Shown: in pieces, positions 27,311 through 39,175 of the stretch
How positions within the stretch are numbered: the first letter of the stretch is position 1
How the letters are laid out: every line of letters begins with the position of its first letter
NCBI RefSeq assembly: GCF_003202915.1
Contig: NZ_QGLP01000004.1
Coordinates: 496,001 to 560,000 of the forward strand
DNA: 64,000 bases
Reading direction: 5' to 3'
From: Gilliamella apicola
GTDB lineage: Bacteria > Pseudomonadota > Gammaproteobacteria > Enterobacterales > Orbaceae
Program-made: the position numbers and the translations under genes
Notes under the pieces: model-generated
Told to the model about the DNA's origin: nothing
The model's input: the letters and a program-made list of their open reading frames with translations, nothing else
Database searches by the model: none

Positions 27311-28225
27311 TTAATCTAAAGCTTTGTCATTAGGATTAGCGAAAAGCTCGACCATTTTCGGCGAAATTTCAAGTTCTAGGTTTACCCCACTAGGTGGAAC
27401 AGGTTGTGTGAACCAACGATTATATGATTCTAATGCTTTACCTGATGTTTGTGCATTAGCAATGGTTTTATCAATTAATTGTTTAAATTGGGTATCGCCT
27501 TTTCTTAACATACAGCCATAAGATTCATAGGATAAAGGTTCGCCAATAATTTTCCATTCTGCTGGATTAATTGCTCTAGAACGTTCACCCGCTAATAATG
27601 CGTCATCCATAAGGAATGCTGAAGCACGACCAGTTTCAAGTGATTTAAAAGCATTGCCATGATCGGTAGGCGCTATAATTCGAATTTTCAATCCATCACG
27701 ATTATTAATTTGATTTAGGCGTACTTCAGACGTTGTACCAGCAGTAGTCACCACATTTTTACCTTTTAAATCGTTAATACTATTGATATTGCTGTCCGTT
27801 TTAACTAAGAATCGAGTACCTACAATAAAAATAGTATCTGAAAAATCAACAACTTTTTGACGTTCTAGATTGTTTGTTGTTGAACCACATTCAAAATCAT
27901 AAGTGTGGTTATTAAGTAATTGTATACGAGTCTTAGAAGTGACCGGTAAATATTTAACTTTAAGATCCGGCATATTTAACTCTTTTTTAACAGCATCTAC
28001 TATTAAATTAGAATAATCTTGTGAATAGCCGACAACTTCTTGTTTTTCATTATAGTAGGAAAATGGAATCGAAGATTCACGATGACCAACAACAATCACA
28101 CCACTATCTTTAATTTTGGCTAATGTACCACTTAATTCTTCAGCAACAGCGGTACCACTCATTAGGCCAAGCATTGCTAATGATAACACTAATTTGGTTA
28201 ATTTTGTCTTTTTGTTCATACTCAT
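27311..28225 (-). CDS. gltI: Periplasmic glutamate/aspartate-binding protein GltI
   Basis: 304 residues with a signal peptide (LVLSLAMLGLMSGTAVAEE). VVGHRESSIPFSYYNEKQEV, ECGSTTNNLERQK and AFLMDDALLAGERS match GltI (DEBP) throughout. It captures glutamate or aspartate and delivers it to GltJK-GltL. The promoter must lie in 28226-28445, where I see no clear boxes. Confidence 0.93.
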   Translation of the reverse strand: MSMNKKTKLTKLVLSLAMLGLMSGTAVAEELSGTLAKIKDSGVIVVGHRESSIPFSYYNEKQEVVGYSQDYSNLIVDAVKKELNMPDLKVKYLPVTSKTRIQLLNNHTYDFECGSTTNNLERQKVVDFSDTIFIVGTRFLVKTDSNINSINDLKGKNVVTTAGTTSEVRLNQINNRDGLKIRIIAPTDHGNAFKSLETGRASAFLMDDALLAGERSRAINPAEWKIIGEPLSYESYGCMLRKGDTQFKQLIDKTIANAQTSGKALESYNRWFTQPVPPSGVNLELEISPKMVELFANPNDKALD

Positions 28226-28445
28226 CTCCTACTGTTTAATTTGTATCATATTAAATAAATTTAATATTTTTACAAAGGGGGTATATTATAACTTATTTTT
28301 CAGTATAAAAGTACTTTTTACTGTATATTTATCGATTAAAAGGATAAGCTACGACCTAGGTTTATCTAGAATTTTACGAAATTTTAACACAGATATTTTT
28401 TTGAATTTCAATAATATACAAGCAATATCTGTGCCAAAAATTTGA

Positions 28446-29987
28446 TTAGGGACGTTTTTTTACAAAAAGCAAAATAAATAGTAATGATATTATAAGATAA
28501 TAAGGCAGTTCCCCAAATCTAGCATAAGGGGTTAAGCCGACGGTTGGTGACAAGGTATAATTTAAAACCTTGGTTTGAAATTGTGGTAATTGCTCAATGA
28601 TATACCCATGATGATCAATGATTGCCGTAATCCCCGTATTCGTACTACGAATCATTGGTCGTCCAAACTCAAGTGCTCTAGCCTGTGCCATTTGTAAATG
28701 TTGTTTCGGGCCAATACTATCACCAAACCAAGCATCATTTGAAACCGTTAATAGAAAGTCAGTATCAGGTGCAAAATTTTTCCACATCAAGTTAGATAAA
28801 ATCACCTCATAACAAATCGCAGTAGTAAATTTAAATCCCTTCATCGTCAGCCGTGGTTGTTTTTCTGCTCCTGCTTGCATTGAAGACATAGGGATATCAA
28901 GCAGATCGGCAATAGGATTTAGCAAAAATGCAAATGGCGTAAATTCACCAAAAGGTACTAAGTGATGCTTTTGATATCGATTGGCATTAGGGTATTGATA
29001 CGGGGTCTTTTCACCTAACACCATTAAGGTATTATAGATATCTGGATTAATTTGGTAACCATTATCAGCAATATGATAATCAATAATACCGACCGCAATT
29101 TCACTACCATTAGCTCTCGCTTCATTATCTAAATAATGTAAAAAAGGTTGTTGATTTATCTCGTAATCAGTAATACTGGCCTCAGACCAGATAATAATAT
29201 TATCTTTACCCCAATTCTTTTCAGTTAAGGAAGCATAGGTATTTAAAGTCTTATTTAACTGCTCGTTAGTCCAACGCAATGATTGCAAAATATTGCCTTG
29301 AATCAAGGTAAAATTAGCGGAGCGGGAGTGATCAACAGTAGTCCAATTAATTAAATTGAATGAAATTGGTGCAACGATGATCGCAAACAGTGCAATAATT
29401 GCACCAAATATGTGCTTTTTAAACGACAAATGTGTGAGTTTGTACAAACAATAAACAGACAATCCACAGCACATTGTCAGCAGTAAGGTTACCCCGTTAA
29501 TTCCGACAATCGGGAAATAACCGCGTAACGGACTATCAAGTTGACTATAGCCTAATTCCAACCAAGCAAAACCAGTTAAAATATAGCCTCGGAGAAATTC
29601 AGTTATTTGCCATAAAATCGGCGCGAGCAAAACCAGTTGTTTCAGCGAAAATTTAGTTGCAAAGCGATCTGCGGCTCTTAATAACCAAGCAAATAACATT
29701 GGATATAGCGCTAAATAAACAACTAACAGCCCCAAAATGATAATAGCAACCGAAGTTGGCACTTCACCATATTGTTTAATACTGATATAAACCCAGTGAA
29801 CCCCTGCTGAAAAGTAACCAACGCCCCAGCTCAAGCCAAGCAGCATGGCTCGTTTTTTAGGTTTATCAGCAATTAACCACAAAAGCCCGGCAAACGAGAC
29901 CAAAGCAAGCGGCCAAATATGGAAGGGGGCGTAACTAAATACGGCTACTGCACCCAAAAGTAAACTTAAGCCAATTTGTTTAAGCAT
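28446..29987 (-). CDS. lnt: Apolipoprotein N-acyltransferase Lnt
   Basis: 513 residues. The N-terminal half is about six to eight membrane segments; the periplasmic nitrilase domain carries the Glu-Lys-Cys triad in the segments WSEASITDYE, HHLVPFGEFTPF and TAICYEVILSNLMW. It adds the third acyl chain to lipoproteins in the inner membrane. It overlaps corC by 8 bp. Confidence 0.95.
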   Translation of the reverse strand: MLKQIGLSLLLGAVAVFSYAPFHIWPLALVSFAGLLWLIADKPKKRAMLLGLSWGVGYFSAGVHWVYISIKQYGEVPTSVAIIILGLLVVYLALYPMLFAWLLRAADRFATKFSLKQLVLLAPILWQITEFLRGYILTGFAWLELGYSQLDSPLRGYFPIVGINGVTLLLTMCCGLSVYCLYKLTHLSFKKHIFGAIIALFAIIVAPISFNLINWTTVDHSRSANFTLIQGNILQSLRWTNEQLNKTLNTYASLTEKNWGKDNIIIWSEASITDYEINQQPFLHYLDNEARANGSEIAVGIIDYHIADNGYQINPDIYNTLMVLGEKTPYQYPNANRYQKHHLVPFGEFTPFAFLLNPIADLLDIPMSSMQAGAEKQPRLTMKGFKFTTAICYEVILSNLMWKNFAPDTDFLLTVSNDAWFGDSIGPKQHLQMAQARALEFGRPMIRSTNTGITAIIDHHGYIIEQLPQFQTKVLNYTLSPTVGLTPYARFGELPYYLIISLLFILLFVKKRP

Positions 29988-30852
29988 TTTCCAGCTGCTC
30001 TAAATGAGGTACAGTTGCATCTTCAGGGATAGTGACATGTAGTTGAATAATTCGTCTCCGATCAACAATCGTTACCTTAAATTGATAACCATCGATAGTA
30101 ATCATCTCACCTCGAATAGGTAAACGCCCAAAATGTTGCATGACCAAACCGCCAATAGTATCCATCTCATCATCACTAAATGAGGTACCAAAGATCTCAT
30201 TAAAATCTTCAACAGGTGTAAGAGCGCGAACAGAATAGATAGACGGTGATAAACGACGGATATCGCGATCTTCAACCTCATCGTATTCATCCTCGATATC
30301 GCCAACGATAAGTTCTAAAATATCCTCGATAGTCACTAAACCCGAAACACCACCAAATTCATCAATGGCCATCGCCATATGATAACGCTGCATACGAAAC
30401 TCTTTTAACATATGGTCAACGCGTTTACTTTCAGGTACAACAATGGTTGGTCTAAGGATCTTCTTTAAATCAAAATTGTTAACACCTTGTCGAATATAAA
30501 TCAGTAAATCTTTAGCTAAAAGCACTCCCTCAATGTGGTCTCTATCTTCACTGATAACAGGATAACGTGAATGGCCATGTTCAGAAATAATATCTAAACA
30601 TTCATCAAGGGTAAAATTATCTTTGATTGTTACGATTTGAGAGCGGGGAATCATGATATCGCGAACGCGTTGATCGGCTATATCCATTACACCTTCGATC
30701 ATATCAAGCGTATCTGGATCAATAAGTTCATTCTCTTCAGCTTCGCGAATCACTTCAATCAATTCATCTTTATCTTTCGGTTCTGAATTGAATAATTGAC
30801 TTAACCATAATGTAAACCTTTTTTTGGGTCTCCGGTGATTATCATCGCTCAT
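29980..30852 (-). CDS. corC: CorC-family CBS-domain protein
   Basis: 290 residues. Two CBS domains (about 70-195; VRDIMIPRSQIVTI starts the first, SGLVTIEDILELIVGDI ends the second) precede a CorC_HlyC domain (about 205-285). It lacks the membrane domain of related CorB proteins. Its family is linked to magnesium/cobalt efflux. It overlaps lnt at its 3' end. Confidence 0.93.
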   Translation of the reverse strand: MSDDNHRRPKKRFTLWLSQLFNSEPKDKDELIEVIREAEENELIDPDTLDMIEGVMDIADQRVRDIMIPRSQIVTIKDNFTLDECLDIISEHGHSRYPVISEDRDHIEGVLLAKDLLIYIRQGVNNFDLKKILRPTIVVPESKRVDHMLKEFRMQRYHMAMAIDEFGGVSGLVTIEDILELIVGDIEDEYDEVEDRDIRRLSPSIYSVRALTPVEDFNEIFGTSFSDDEMDTIGGLVMQHFGRLPIRGEMITIDGYQFKVTIVDRRRIIQLHVTIPEDATVPHLEQLENA

Positions 30853-30945
30853 TTGCTCTCTTCCTTTCTGTTGGTAATATACAAATTGTATTTTAAAATT
30901 ATTGTTATTATTTTAATATCTATCAGACTATTAAAAAACGTTTAT

Positions 30946-31410
30946 CTAATCAATTAATAAATAAGGATTATCAAATCCTAATTGTGCCATTATATCAATT
31001 TCGATATTTTCCATTTCTTCGGCTTCTTCGTCAAGAATATGATCATATCCCAACAAATGCAAACAGCCATGGACGATCATATGTGCCCAATGTGACGTTA
31101 ACGATTTGTGTTGCTCGCTAGCTTCGGTTTCAACCACTTGCTTACAAATCACCAAATCACCAAGTAATGGAACTTCAATCTCAATTGGCGATTCAAATGG
31201 AAAAGACAACACATTGGTGGGCTTATCTTTATTACGATAAGTATGATTAAGATGTTGGCTCTCTTCCTTATCGACAATTCGAATAGTGATCTCAGCATTA
31301 TCCACAAACTGCGGTAAAATCACCTCTAACCACTGCATAATTTGTTGCTCACTTGGCAGGTTATCTTGCTGTTCGGTGGCAATTTGTAAATCTAAAATAA
31401 CAGTACTCAT
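30946..31410 (-). CDS. ybeY: Endoribonuclease YbeY
   Basis: 154 residues. The zinc-binding [15 protein letters not shown] has the three histidines of the HGxxHLxGYDH motif. It processes the 16S rRNA 3' end and helps ribosome quality control. Neighbour ybeZ (PhoH), usually adjacent, is absent; rlmH lies directly upstream. Confidence 0.95.
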   Translation of the reverse strand: MSTVILDLQIATEQQDNLPSEQQIMQWLEVILPQFVDNAEITIRIVDKEESQHLNHTYRNKDKPTNVLSFPFESPIEIEVPLLGDLVICKQVVETEASEQHKSLTSHWAHMIVHGCLHLLGYDHILDEEAEEMENIEIDIMAQLGFDNPYLLID

Positions 31411-31423
31411 TTTAATACCTAAC

Positions 31424-31894
31424 CTACTCTCGATGATAAGGATGATTAGCGGTTAAACTCCAAGCACGGTAAAGGCTCTCAGAGACAATTACGCGCACTA
31501 ACGGGTGTGGTAGCGTCAAAGGGGACAATGACCAACTCTGCTCAGCAGCAGCTTTACAAGCAGGAGACAACCCCTCAGGCCCTCCAATCAACAAACTTAC
31601 ATCACGCCCATCCGCTTTCCAACGCTCTAACTGCTTAGCTAAATCAGACGTTGTATAAGGCTTACCAGGAATATCCAACGTTACAATGCGATTGCCCTTA
31701 CCACAGGCGGTTAGCATCTGCTCGCCTTCTTTATCTAAAATTCGCACTATATCGGCATTCTTAGTCCGTTTACCTGCGGGGATTTCAATTAGTTCTAAAG
31801 GCAGCTCTTTGGGAAAACGCGATTGGTAATCGTTAAAAGCGGTAGTTACCCAACTTGGCATTTTATTGCCAACAGCAATAAGCTGTATTTTCAC
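31424..31894 (-). CDS. rlmH: 23S rRNA (pseudouridine1915-N3)-methyltransferase RlmH
   Basis: 156 residues starting at GTG 31894 ([16 protein letters not shown]), with GGAG upstream, 4 bp after the rsfS stop. The longer open frame from 31918 overlaps rsfS and is not needed. [14 protein letters not shown] is the SPOUT-type SAM knot, and NHPYHRE is the conserved C-terminus. It methylates pseudouridine 1915 in helix 69. Confidence 0.95.
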   Translation of the reverse strand: MKIQLIAVGNKMPSWVTTAFNDYQSRFPKELPLELIEIPAGKRTKNADIVRILDKEGEQMLTACGKGNRIVTLDIPGKPYTTSDLAKQLERWKADGRDVSLLIGGPEGLSPACKAAAEQSWSLSPLTLPHPLVRVIVSESLYRAWSLTANHPYHRE

Positions 31895-31898
31895 CTGA

Positions 31899-32213
31899 TT
31901 AACTCCAAAGCTTCTCAAGTTCGTATAGTTGTCGGCTCTCTTCTTGCATAATATGAACTATCACTGAATCCATATCAACCACAACCCAATCAGCATCATT
32001 TTGCCCTTCACTACCTAACACCAAGTGTCCCTGCTTTTTAGCTTCATCAAGTAAATGTCCGGCGATTGATGAAACGTGACGGTTGGAGGTTCCGGTACAA
32101 ATGATCATATAATCGGTAATAGTTGACTTACCTCTTACATCAAGGGTAACAATATCCTGGCCTTTTAGATCATCAATTTTATCAATAATAAAATCTTGTA
32201 ATGATTGTTGCAA
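31899..32213 (-). CDS. rsfS: Ribosomal silencing factor RsfS
   Basis: 104 residues. The DUF143 signature runs [34 protein letters not shown] and [15 protein letters not shown]. It binds ribosomal protein uL14 and stops subunit joining in starvation. It is the first gene of the rsfS-rlmH-ybeY-corC-lnt run. Confidence 0.95.
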   Translation of the reverse strand: MQQSLQDFIIDKIDDLKGQDIVTLDVRGKSTITDYMIICTGTSNRHVSSIAGHLLDEAKKQGHLVLGSEGQNDADWVVVDMDSVIVHIMQEESRQLYELEKLWS

Positions 32214-32642
32214 AATAAACTCTCTATTATTTAAATTAAAGTACTAGTATAGCATATTTTTGGAAATCGCTTGGAAAATAGTACATCTCACCAATAACAT
32301 ATCCTATATCAAAAAAAACAAAAGATGTGAAAAATGTCTTTTTTCACAACTAAAAAATTAAGTAAAGTTTTTGGTCGTGGCAAAATTTAGCCAAGCAAGC
32401 CTAAATAAGCACTTAAGAGAAAATTTATCAATTAAAACTAGCTCATTATTATCATTAAAACTGTGAAGGAAAAAATAACTAAAAGCGAATTTTTACAAAA
32501 ATTAACAATTTAAATTTCTAAATCAGTTGCGTGGTTTTTTCAAGTCATTATAATTCCCTCATCTTCAATTCGGCTATAAAGCAAACTGATTGAAGGGAAT
32601 AAATTCAAATAAAACAAAATATTAATTGACAGGAATGTCGAA
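32214..32642. other. Gene-free stretch upstream of the phase-variable protein
   Basis: No reading frame with coding character. It contains an inverted repeat at 32326-32348 (TGTGAAAAA / TTTTTCACA, 5-nt loop) of unknown role, and must hold the divergent promoters of rsfS and the secreted protein. The ribosome site AGGA is at about 32631. Confidence 0.5.
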
Positions 32643-34232
32643 ATGCATTATAATTTTCAACAGCCAACAGCCAACAGCCAACAGCCAATCTGCTCAACCC
32701 ATGATCTAACTTCATCAAATTTTTATCATCAAAGTTCTGTTTTTTACGATAATTTATTTTTTCATCAAATTTCAGATTTTCGGATCAAATGGTTCCTAGG
32801 ATCTTTTTTAGCTCAACGGATCTTTTTAGTCATATTGCTTATTTTATTAATTTTAACTTCAAATTATAGTCAGGCATTAACCGCCAAAACATCCAATTTT
32901 ATTCAAGGTAATCCCCCGTTTCTAACCTTCGATGGTGGCCGCACTCGTGTTGTAAATACTGAAGGTCTGCTTTGGATAACCTTATCCGATGGAACTAAAT
33001 TTACGCCCGCAACAAATAATTCGTCAACTACACCAATAGAGTTACCAAATTTTGGTGAGAGTTTTGCTGATGTTGCTATGTTAGTTCCCCTCAACGCCAA
33101 TTCGATCACCTTAAATTCCCTTATCGGTTCACCTAATAATTATTGGGGCGATGATGATGGCGATGGTCAAGGAAGGGATGGAATTTCAGTCAGTGGTAAT
33201 TTGAGTTTATCCATCGTGGATAAAAATAATCTAACTGTAGCCCGTAGTGATGCACTGACAAACTGTAACGCACCTTATAAACTCACATTGACAACTACCA
33301 ATGGAACATTAAATACCCTATATGGCGTTCCTAAGAGTAGTAACTTTAGTGGAAGTAATGTGATTTACTATATTAAGCCTAAGGACACGCCAAAGGTGTG
33401 TTTTGTAAAACCTAATACAAAATTCGGTTCAACTACGGAAGTTGCAGGCGTCGATTTCCGCGGTTCAGCCTCAATGTGGAATGAAAAAGAGGGTTTTATC
33501 CCGCAATCTTTTGTTCCTTCTCGGTATTACTTAAATTTCCCGACTACGGCTGCTAACAATTTATATTTTGATTTAAAGATCGCAGGTAGTGGTCCATTGA
33601 ATTGGAGAACGGTCGAGCTTAATGGTATTAAAGCTACGATGGAACCAGATTCGACAGGTACCCTAGTAAGAGTTAAATTAACCGGTCCTGTTGCCAATGA
33701 ACCTCAATGGAAATCAGATTCACCAACACCCCTAACTAGGCCAAGATTACCGCAAATATTTGAGTTAGTTGGTAGAGATAACCATGATAATGTGGTAGTT
33801 AAGTATGGATTTGAGCTAAAACAATGGTTCATTAATCGAGGTACAGTAAAAGCTAAAGCTGACAACCAGTCATCTTGGTGTAGGAATATTGGTTATCGTC
33901 TTCCAGAGGTTAAGGATTTAACTAATGCATCTTGTACAGGTGTTGGCTCAGGTTCCCATTGTAAGAATTCTGTTGGCGTTACTCCATCATCACCTAACAA
34001 TAATTATCAACGTATGATCAACGGCGGTTTTTTTTCAGAATGGGGTTATATGTTCTATTATGACAATGCAAATTTTGACTATGGCGATCATGCTTACTGG
34101 ACTGGTGATCCTGCAACTAGCAATAAACAGTTCGTTGTTTCCTCTAGTAGTGGTTTTGTGAACAGTTTTGGACTGGACTATAATCACGGTGGTCTATGTG
34201 TATCAGCTTTGCGCTCAGAGCTTAATCCCTAG
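32643..34232 (+). CDS. Secreted or surface protein of unknown family with a phase-variation repeat at its start
   Basis: 529 residues. It has an unusually long N-terminus (about 57 residues) before a hydrophobic signal (RIFLVILLILLILTSNYSQA, cleavage likely after about residue 78). The only ATG ahead of the signal is 32643, which has AGGA upstream. Four CAACAGC copies follow within the first 15 codons. The mature part is beta-rich and has a GDDDGDGQGRDG loop suggestive of calcium binding. The C-terminal 130 residues contain paired cysteines (WCRNIGYRLPEVKDLTNASC, GGLCVSALR) and look lectin- or adhesin-like. The dead paralogue at 43739 shares this end. No membrane anchor is evident. A terminator follows the gene. 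Confidence 0.75.
   Translation: MHYNFQQPTANSQQPICSTHDLTSSNFYHQSSVFYDNLFFHQISDFRIKWFLGSFLAQRIFLVILLILLILTSNYSQALTAKTSNFIQGNPPFLTFDGGRTRVVNTEGLLWITLSDGTKFTPATNNSSTTPIELPNFGESFADVAMLVPLNANSITLNSLIGSPNNYWGDDDGDGQGRDGISVSGNLSLSIVDKNNLTVARSDALTNCNAPYKLTLTTTNGTLNTLYGVPKSSNFSGSNVIYYIKPKDTPKVCFVKPNTKFGSTTEVAGVDFRGSASMWNEKEGFIPQSFVPSRYYLNFPTTAANNLYFDLKIAGSGPLNWRTVELNGIKATMEPDSTGTLVRVKLTGPVANEPQWKSDSPTPLTRPRLPQIFELVGRDNHDNVVVKYGFELKQWFINRGTVKAKADNQSSWCRNIGYRLPEVKDLTNASCTGVGSGSHCKNSVGVTPSSPNNNYQRMINGGFFSEWGYMFYYDNANFDYGDHAYWTGDPATSNKQFVVSSSSGFVNSFGLDYNHGGLCVSALRSELNP
32658..32685 (+). repeat. Four tandem CAACAGC heptamers inside the coding start
   Basis: Perfect 7-bp units at 32658, 32665, 32672 and 32679, followed by a partial CAA. 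With four units the frame is open. Removing or adding one unit brings stop codons within about 15 codons (TAA at CATGATCTAA or TGA at CCCATGA). This is the arrangement of a slipped-strand contingency switch. Confidence 0.85.
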
Positions 34233-34252
34233 GATAGAGAATTTTCCGGAGC

Positions 34253-34272
34253 GGGGTTTTTTTAGAAACCCC
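34253..34272 (+). terminator. Terminator after the secreted protein
   Basis: GGGGTTT / AAACCCC stem with a 6-nt loop, 21 bp after the stop. The T-run is within the stem and loop rather than downstream. Confidence 0.5.
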
Positions 34273-34305
34273 ACAATCGCTTAAAACCCTATTATCATCC
34301 AAAAC

Positions 34306-35937
34306 TTACAACTCAATCACCTGATCAAATAATGGATTATCAGTTAATCTATGAGTTACCATCAATAAGGTTTTATTCTGGCAGGTTTGTTTTATAAGTT
34401 GAATAATCTGTTGTTCCGTTTGATGATCAAGACTTTCGGTTGGTTCATCCATTAGGACTAATGGTGAGTTATGCAATAATGCTCTGGCAATACCGATACG
34501 TCGAATTTCACCACCCGATAGAGAACGCCCACCTTGTCCTAAAGGCAAATTCAATCCATGCTCAGTTGATAGCAATTTTGATAGTTCAACTTGCTGTAAA
34601 ACATCGATTAATTGTTGGTCTGAAGCCTTTGGATCACCGATTAACAAATTTTTCCTCAACGTATCACTAAAAATAGTAATCACTTGCGGTACTACGGCAA
34701 TTACTTTACGCAAAGTTGGCTCGTCTAGTTGATTAATCGGTGTATCGTTAATAAAAATATTACCCGAAGTAGGATCCCACGTACGAGTGACTAAATTAAG
34801 TAATGTGGATTTACCACAGCCGGTTTTGCCGATTAAGCCAATATGTTTGCCAGCTTCAATGGTTAATGAAAAGTGATTTAAGACCGCAAATGGTTGATTT
34901 GGGTAGCTAAAACTAATGTCATTAAATTGTAGTTTGGCAGTGGTTAAATCTATTACTTTACCTTGCTCGGTAAATTTGATATCGGGCGTTTGATTAAATA
35001 AAGCAGTAGTACGTTTTGCTGATGCTAATACTTGGCCTAAAAAGATAAATGCGGTGGGAATAGGAGCCAAAATTTCACTACTAGCCAAGCAGACAAATAC
35101 GAATAGGGCAACTAAAGGCGATAATGTGTAGTGGGTGATAAGCCAAAGCACCAACAAAGTTAAAAATCCGGCTATCAATACCACAAGTGCGCTAGAGAGA
35201 GCCACTAAAGTGGATTGTTTTTGTTGATGATAAAGCCAGTCTGATTCAAGTTGGTTCAATTTTACTCGATAACGATCTTGTGCATTAAATAAAGTCAGTT
35301 CAGCTTGGCCTTGAAGATAGTTAATTAATAACGCTCGATATTCACTCTGCTGTTTAGCTAAAGTTTCACCTAACTGTTTTCCGGCATGATAGAAGATCAC
35401 CGGAATGGCAAGTAACGCAATAGTTAATACAATGCTGATGATTAAGGCGATAGGTAGGTTAATATAACTCAATCCGACAAATAGCATCACAATAATGATT
35501 AGTGCCGTCACAATCGGTGAAAACAGTTTTAAATAGAGATGATCAAGCGCATCAATATCCACAATAAAACGGTTAAGCAGATCGGCTTTTTGATATTGAG
35601 CTAATTGGTTGGCGCTCAATGGTAGAATCTTGCTAAATGCTAGCGTTCTTAAATACGCCAATATTTTAAATGTAGTATTGTGATCGACCAAACGTTCAGC
35701 ATAACGCGATGTCGTTCGCACAATGGCTGCGGCGCGCACGCCGGCAGCGGGTAACATATAATTAAATGTATATAACCCCGCAACACCAGCCACTGCGGTG
35801 GACGCTAAAAACCAACCTGATAAAGAAAGTAAAAAGACACTGGCAAATAACGTCAGAATAGCTAAGCTCAGTCCAATAACAATTTGCCAAAAATAGTGCT
35901 TATAAAGTGCAATATAGGGGCGTAATAGCGTTAGCAT
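34306..35937 (-). CDS. cydC: Heterodimeric ABC exporter subunit CydC
   Basis: 543 residues. Six membrane helices (about 1-300) are followed by an ABC domain with Walker A GKTGCGKST, signature LSGGEIRRIGIARAL and Walker B LVLMDEPTESLD. CydDC exports glutathione and cysteine to the periplasm and is needed for cytochrome bd assembly. It overlaps cydD by 7 bp. Confidence 0.93.
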   Translation of the reverse strand: MLTLLRPYIALYKHYFWQIVIGLSLAILTLFASVFLLSLSGWFLASTAVAGVAGLYTFNYMLPAAGVRAAAIVRTTSRYAERLVDHNTTFKILAYLRTLAFSKILPLSANQLAQYQKADLLNRFIVDIDALDHLYLKLFSPIVTALIIIVMLFVGLSYINLPIALIISIVLTIALLAIPVIFYHAGKQLGETLAKQQSEYRALLINYLQGQAELTLFNAQDRYRVKLNQLESDWLYHQQKQSTLVALSSALVVLIAGFLTLLVLWLITHYTLSPLVALFVFVCLASSEILAPIPTAFIFLGQVLASAKRTTALFNQTPDIKFTEQGKVIDLTTAKLQFNDISFSYPNQPFAVLNHFSLTIEAGKHIGLIGKTGCGKSTLLNLVTRTWDPTSGNIFINDTPINQLDEPTLRKVIAVVPQVITIFSDTLRKNLLIGDPKASDQQLIDVLQQVELSKLLSTEHGLNLPLGQGGRSLSGGEIRRIGIARALLHNSPLVLMDEPTESLDHQTEQQIIQLIKQTCQNKTLLMVTHRLTDNPLFDQVIEL

Positions 35938-37664
35938 AAACTTTCCTTAATGGCGTAAAGTTGTCCATTCGACAGTCTCCAAACTTGGTCAAAATCCTGC
36001 ATATCATCATGTTGATGAGTGATAGTGATACTATTGGTCGCAATATGATAGGGCGCTAACTTTTGGACTGTCTGCTTATCTAAACTGGCGGTTGGTTCAT
36101 CAAGAATTAGTAATTGACAAGGTTTTAGCATTGCTCTGGCGAGGGCGATACGTTGGGCTTGTCCGACGGATAGCCTTACCGCATCTTCACCTACTTGCGT
36201 ATCAACGCCATCTGGTAATTGTGCAATAACATCGGCCAATTGTGCTTTGCCGATGACTTCGTTAAGTTCATTGTCGGTTGCCATTGGTTTACCGAGAAGA
36301 ATATTTTCTCTAATCGAGCCATTAATTAAATAAGGATTTTGCCCAATCCAACTGATCTGTTGTTGCCAACTAGTCAAATCAAGTTGATTAAATTCAATAT
36401 TATTAATTTTTAGTGAACCTTGATAAGGTAAAAATCCCAGTAATACCTGCATGAGCGAGCTTTTACCTTCACCACTAGTACCAATTAACCCTAATTTAAA
36501 TGGTGCCTGTAGTGAAAAACTAAGCGGACCAACTATTGGCATACCTTCGTTAGATAACACGATAAGATCTTCTGCTTCAATGGTATTTAAGACGCTTATT
36601 TCAGAAGGACTACTTGATAATGATTGATTAATTGTTTTTTTTTGTTGACCATTATCCAGTGGCAACTTTTTATTTAAAAATGTTTCGATATTGTCTGCCG
36701 CGGCAATGGCCTCAGCTTTGGCATGATAATAGACACCAAGATCACGCAGTGGTTGAAAATATTCTGGTGCTAAAATTAAGGCAAAGAATCCTGCAAATAG
36801 GGTAACGGTACCGTTGTAAGCGCCAAAATCAAACTCCCCTAAATAAGAAAACCCAAAATAGGCCGCCACAATGGCAATCGAAATCGAGGTAAAAAATTCC
36901 AAAACTGCTGATGATAAAAACGCCATCTTTAATACTTGCATGGTTTTTACCCGAAAATCTTCAGAGGCATGGGCAATTTGTTCGGTTTGTTGTTCACCCT
37001 GATTAAATAAACGAATGGTACTAAGTCCCTTTAGGCGATCTAAAAAGTGTCCACTTAAATAAGCTAGTGCTTTAAAGTGACGACGATTAATATCCGCAGC
37101 TCCCATTCCAACTAAAATCATAAAAATAGGAATTAGTGGTGCAGTACCCAGCAAAATAACAGCCGCCGCCCAATTAAACGGAAAGACGGCAATACAGATT
37201 AATAGCGGCACCATACTAGCTAAGCGCATTTGCGGTAAGTAACGAGCAAGAAAATCATGTAAATTATCGACTTGCTCAATGACTAATGTACTCCAAGCGC
37301 CGGTTGTGCTTTGATTTAAATACCCAGGACCAAACAATTCAAACTGATCGATAATTTTTTGCCGAATTTGTTGACGGATTTTTTGCCCGAGGGCAAAGTT
37401 AATCTTCTCACGAAGATAAATAAGCAAGCCCCGAGCGAATAAAATGGCGATTAAAGATAAAAAATAGGGAAGAACCGTCAAAAAAGCGGTCTGATCAATG
37501 ATTAACTTTTGTAGAATAATTGCCAATAATGCCGCTTGAGCAATCATTAATAAACACAGCAAAAAGCCAGATAGAACTGAAGCACGCAAATCTGACTTAT
37601 GCTTTTTGGTGTGTTGTTTTAACCAACTGAGTAAATAAGTTTGACGATTTTTATCTAATGACAT
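35931..37664 (-). CDS. cydD: Heterodimeric ABC exporter subunit CydD
   Basis: 577 residues with six membrane helices and an ABC domain: Walker A GTSGEGKSS, LSVGQAQRIALARA (degenerate signature, LSVGQ for LSGGQ, as in other CydD) and Walker B LLILDEPTASLD. It lies between trxB and cydC in the enteric order trxB-cydD-cydC; the trxB gap is 15 bp. Confidence 0.93.
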   Translation of the reverse strand: MSLDKNRQTYLLSWLKQHTKKHKSDLRASVLSGFLLCLLMIAQAALLAIILQKLIIDQTAFLTVLPYFLSLIAILFARGLLIYLREKINFALGQKIRQQIRQKIIDQFELFGPGYLNQSTTGAWSTLVIEQVDNLHDFLARYLPQMRLASMVPLLICIAVFPFNWAAAVILLGTAPLIPIFMILVGMGAADINRRHFKALAYLSGHFLDRLKGLSTIRLFNQGEQQTEQIAHASEDFRVKTMQVLKMAFLSSAVLEFFTSISIAIVAAYFGFSYLGEFDFGAYNGTVTLFAGFFALILAPEYFQPLRDLGVYYHAKAEAIAAADNIETFLNKKLPLDNGQQKKTINQSLSSSPSEISVLNTIEAEDLIVLSNEGMPIVGPLSFSLQAPFKLGLIGTSGEGKSSLMQVLLGFLPYQGSLKINNIEFNQLDLTSWQQQISWIGQNPYLINGSIRENILLGKPMATDNELNEVIGKAQLADVIAQLPDGVDTQVGEDAVRLSVGQAQRIALARAMLKPCQLLILDEPTASLDKQTVQKLAPYHIATNSITITHQHDDMQDFDQVWRLSNGQLYAIKESLC

Positions 37665-37679
37665 TTAATTTAGTTACTT

Positions 37680-39175
<1,496 letters not shown>

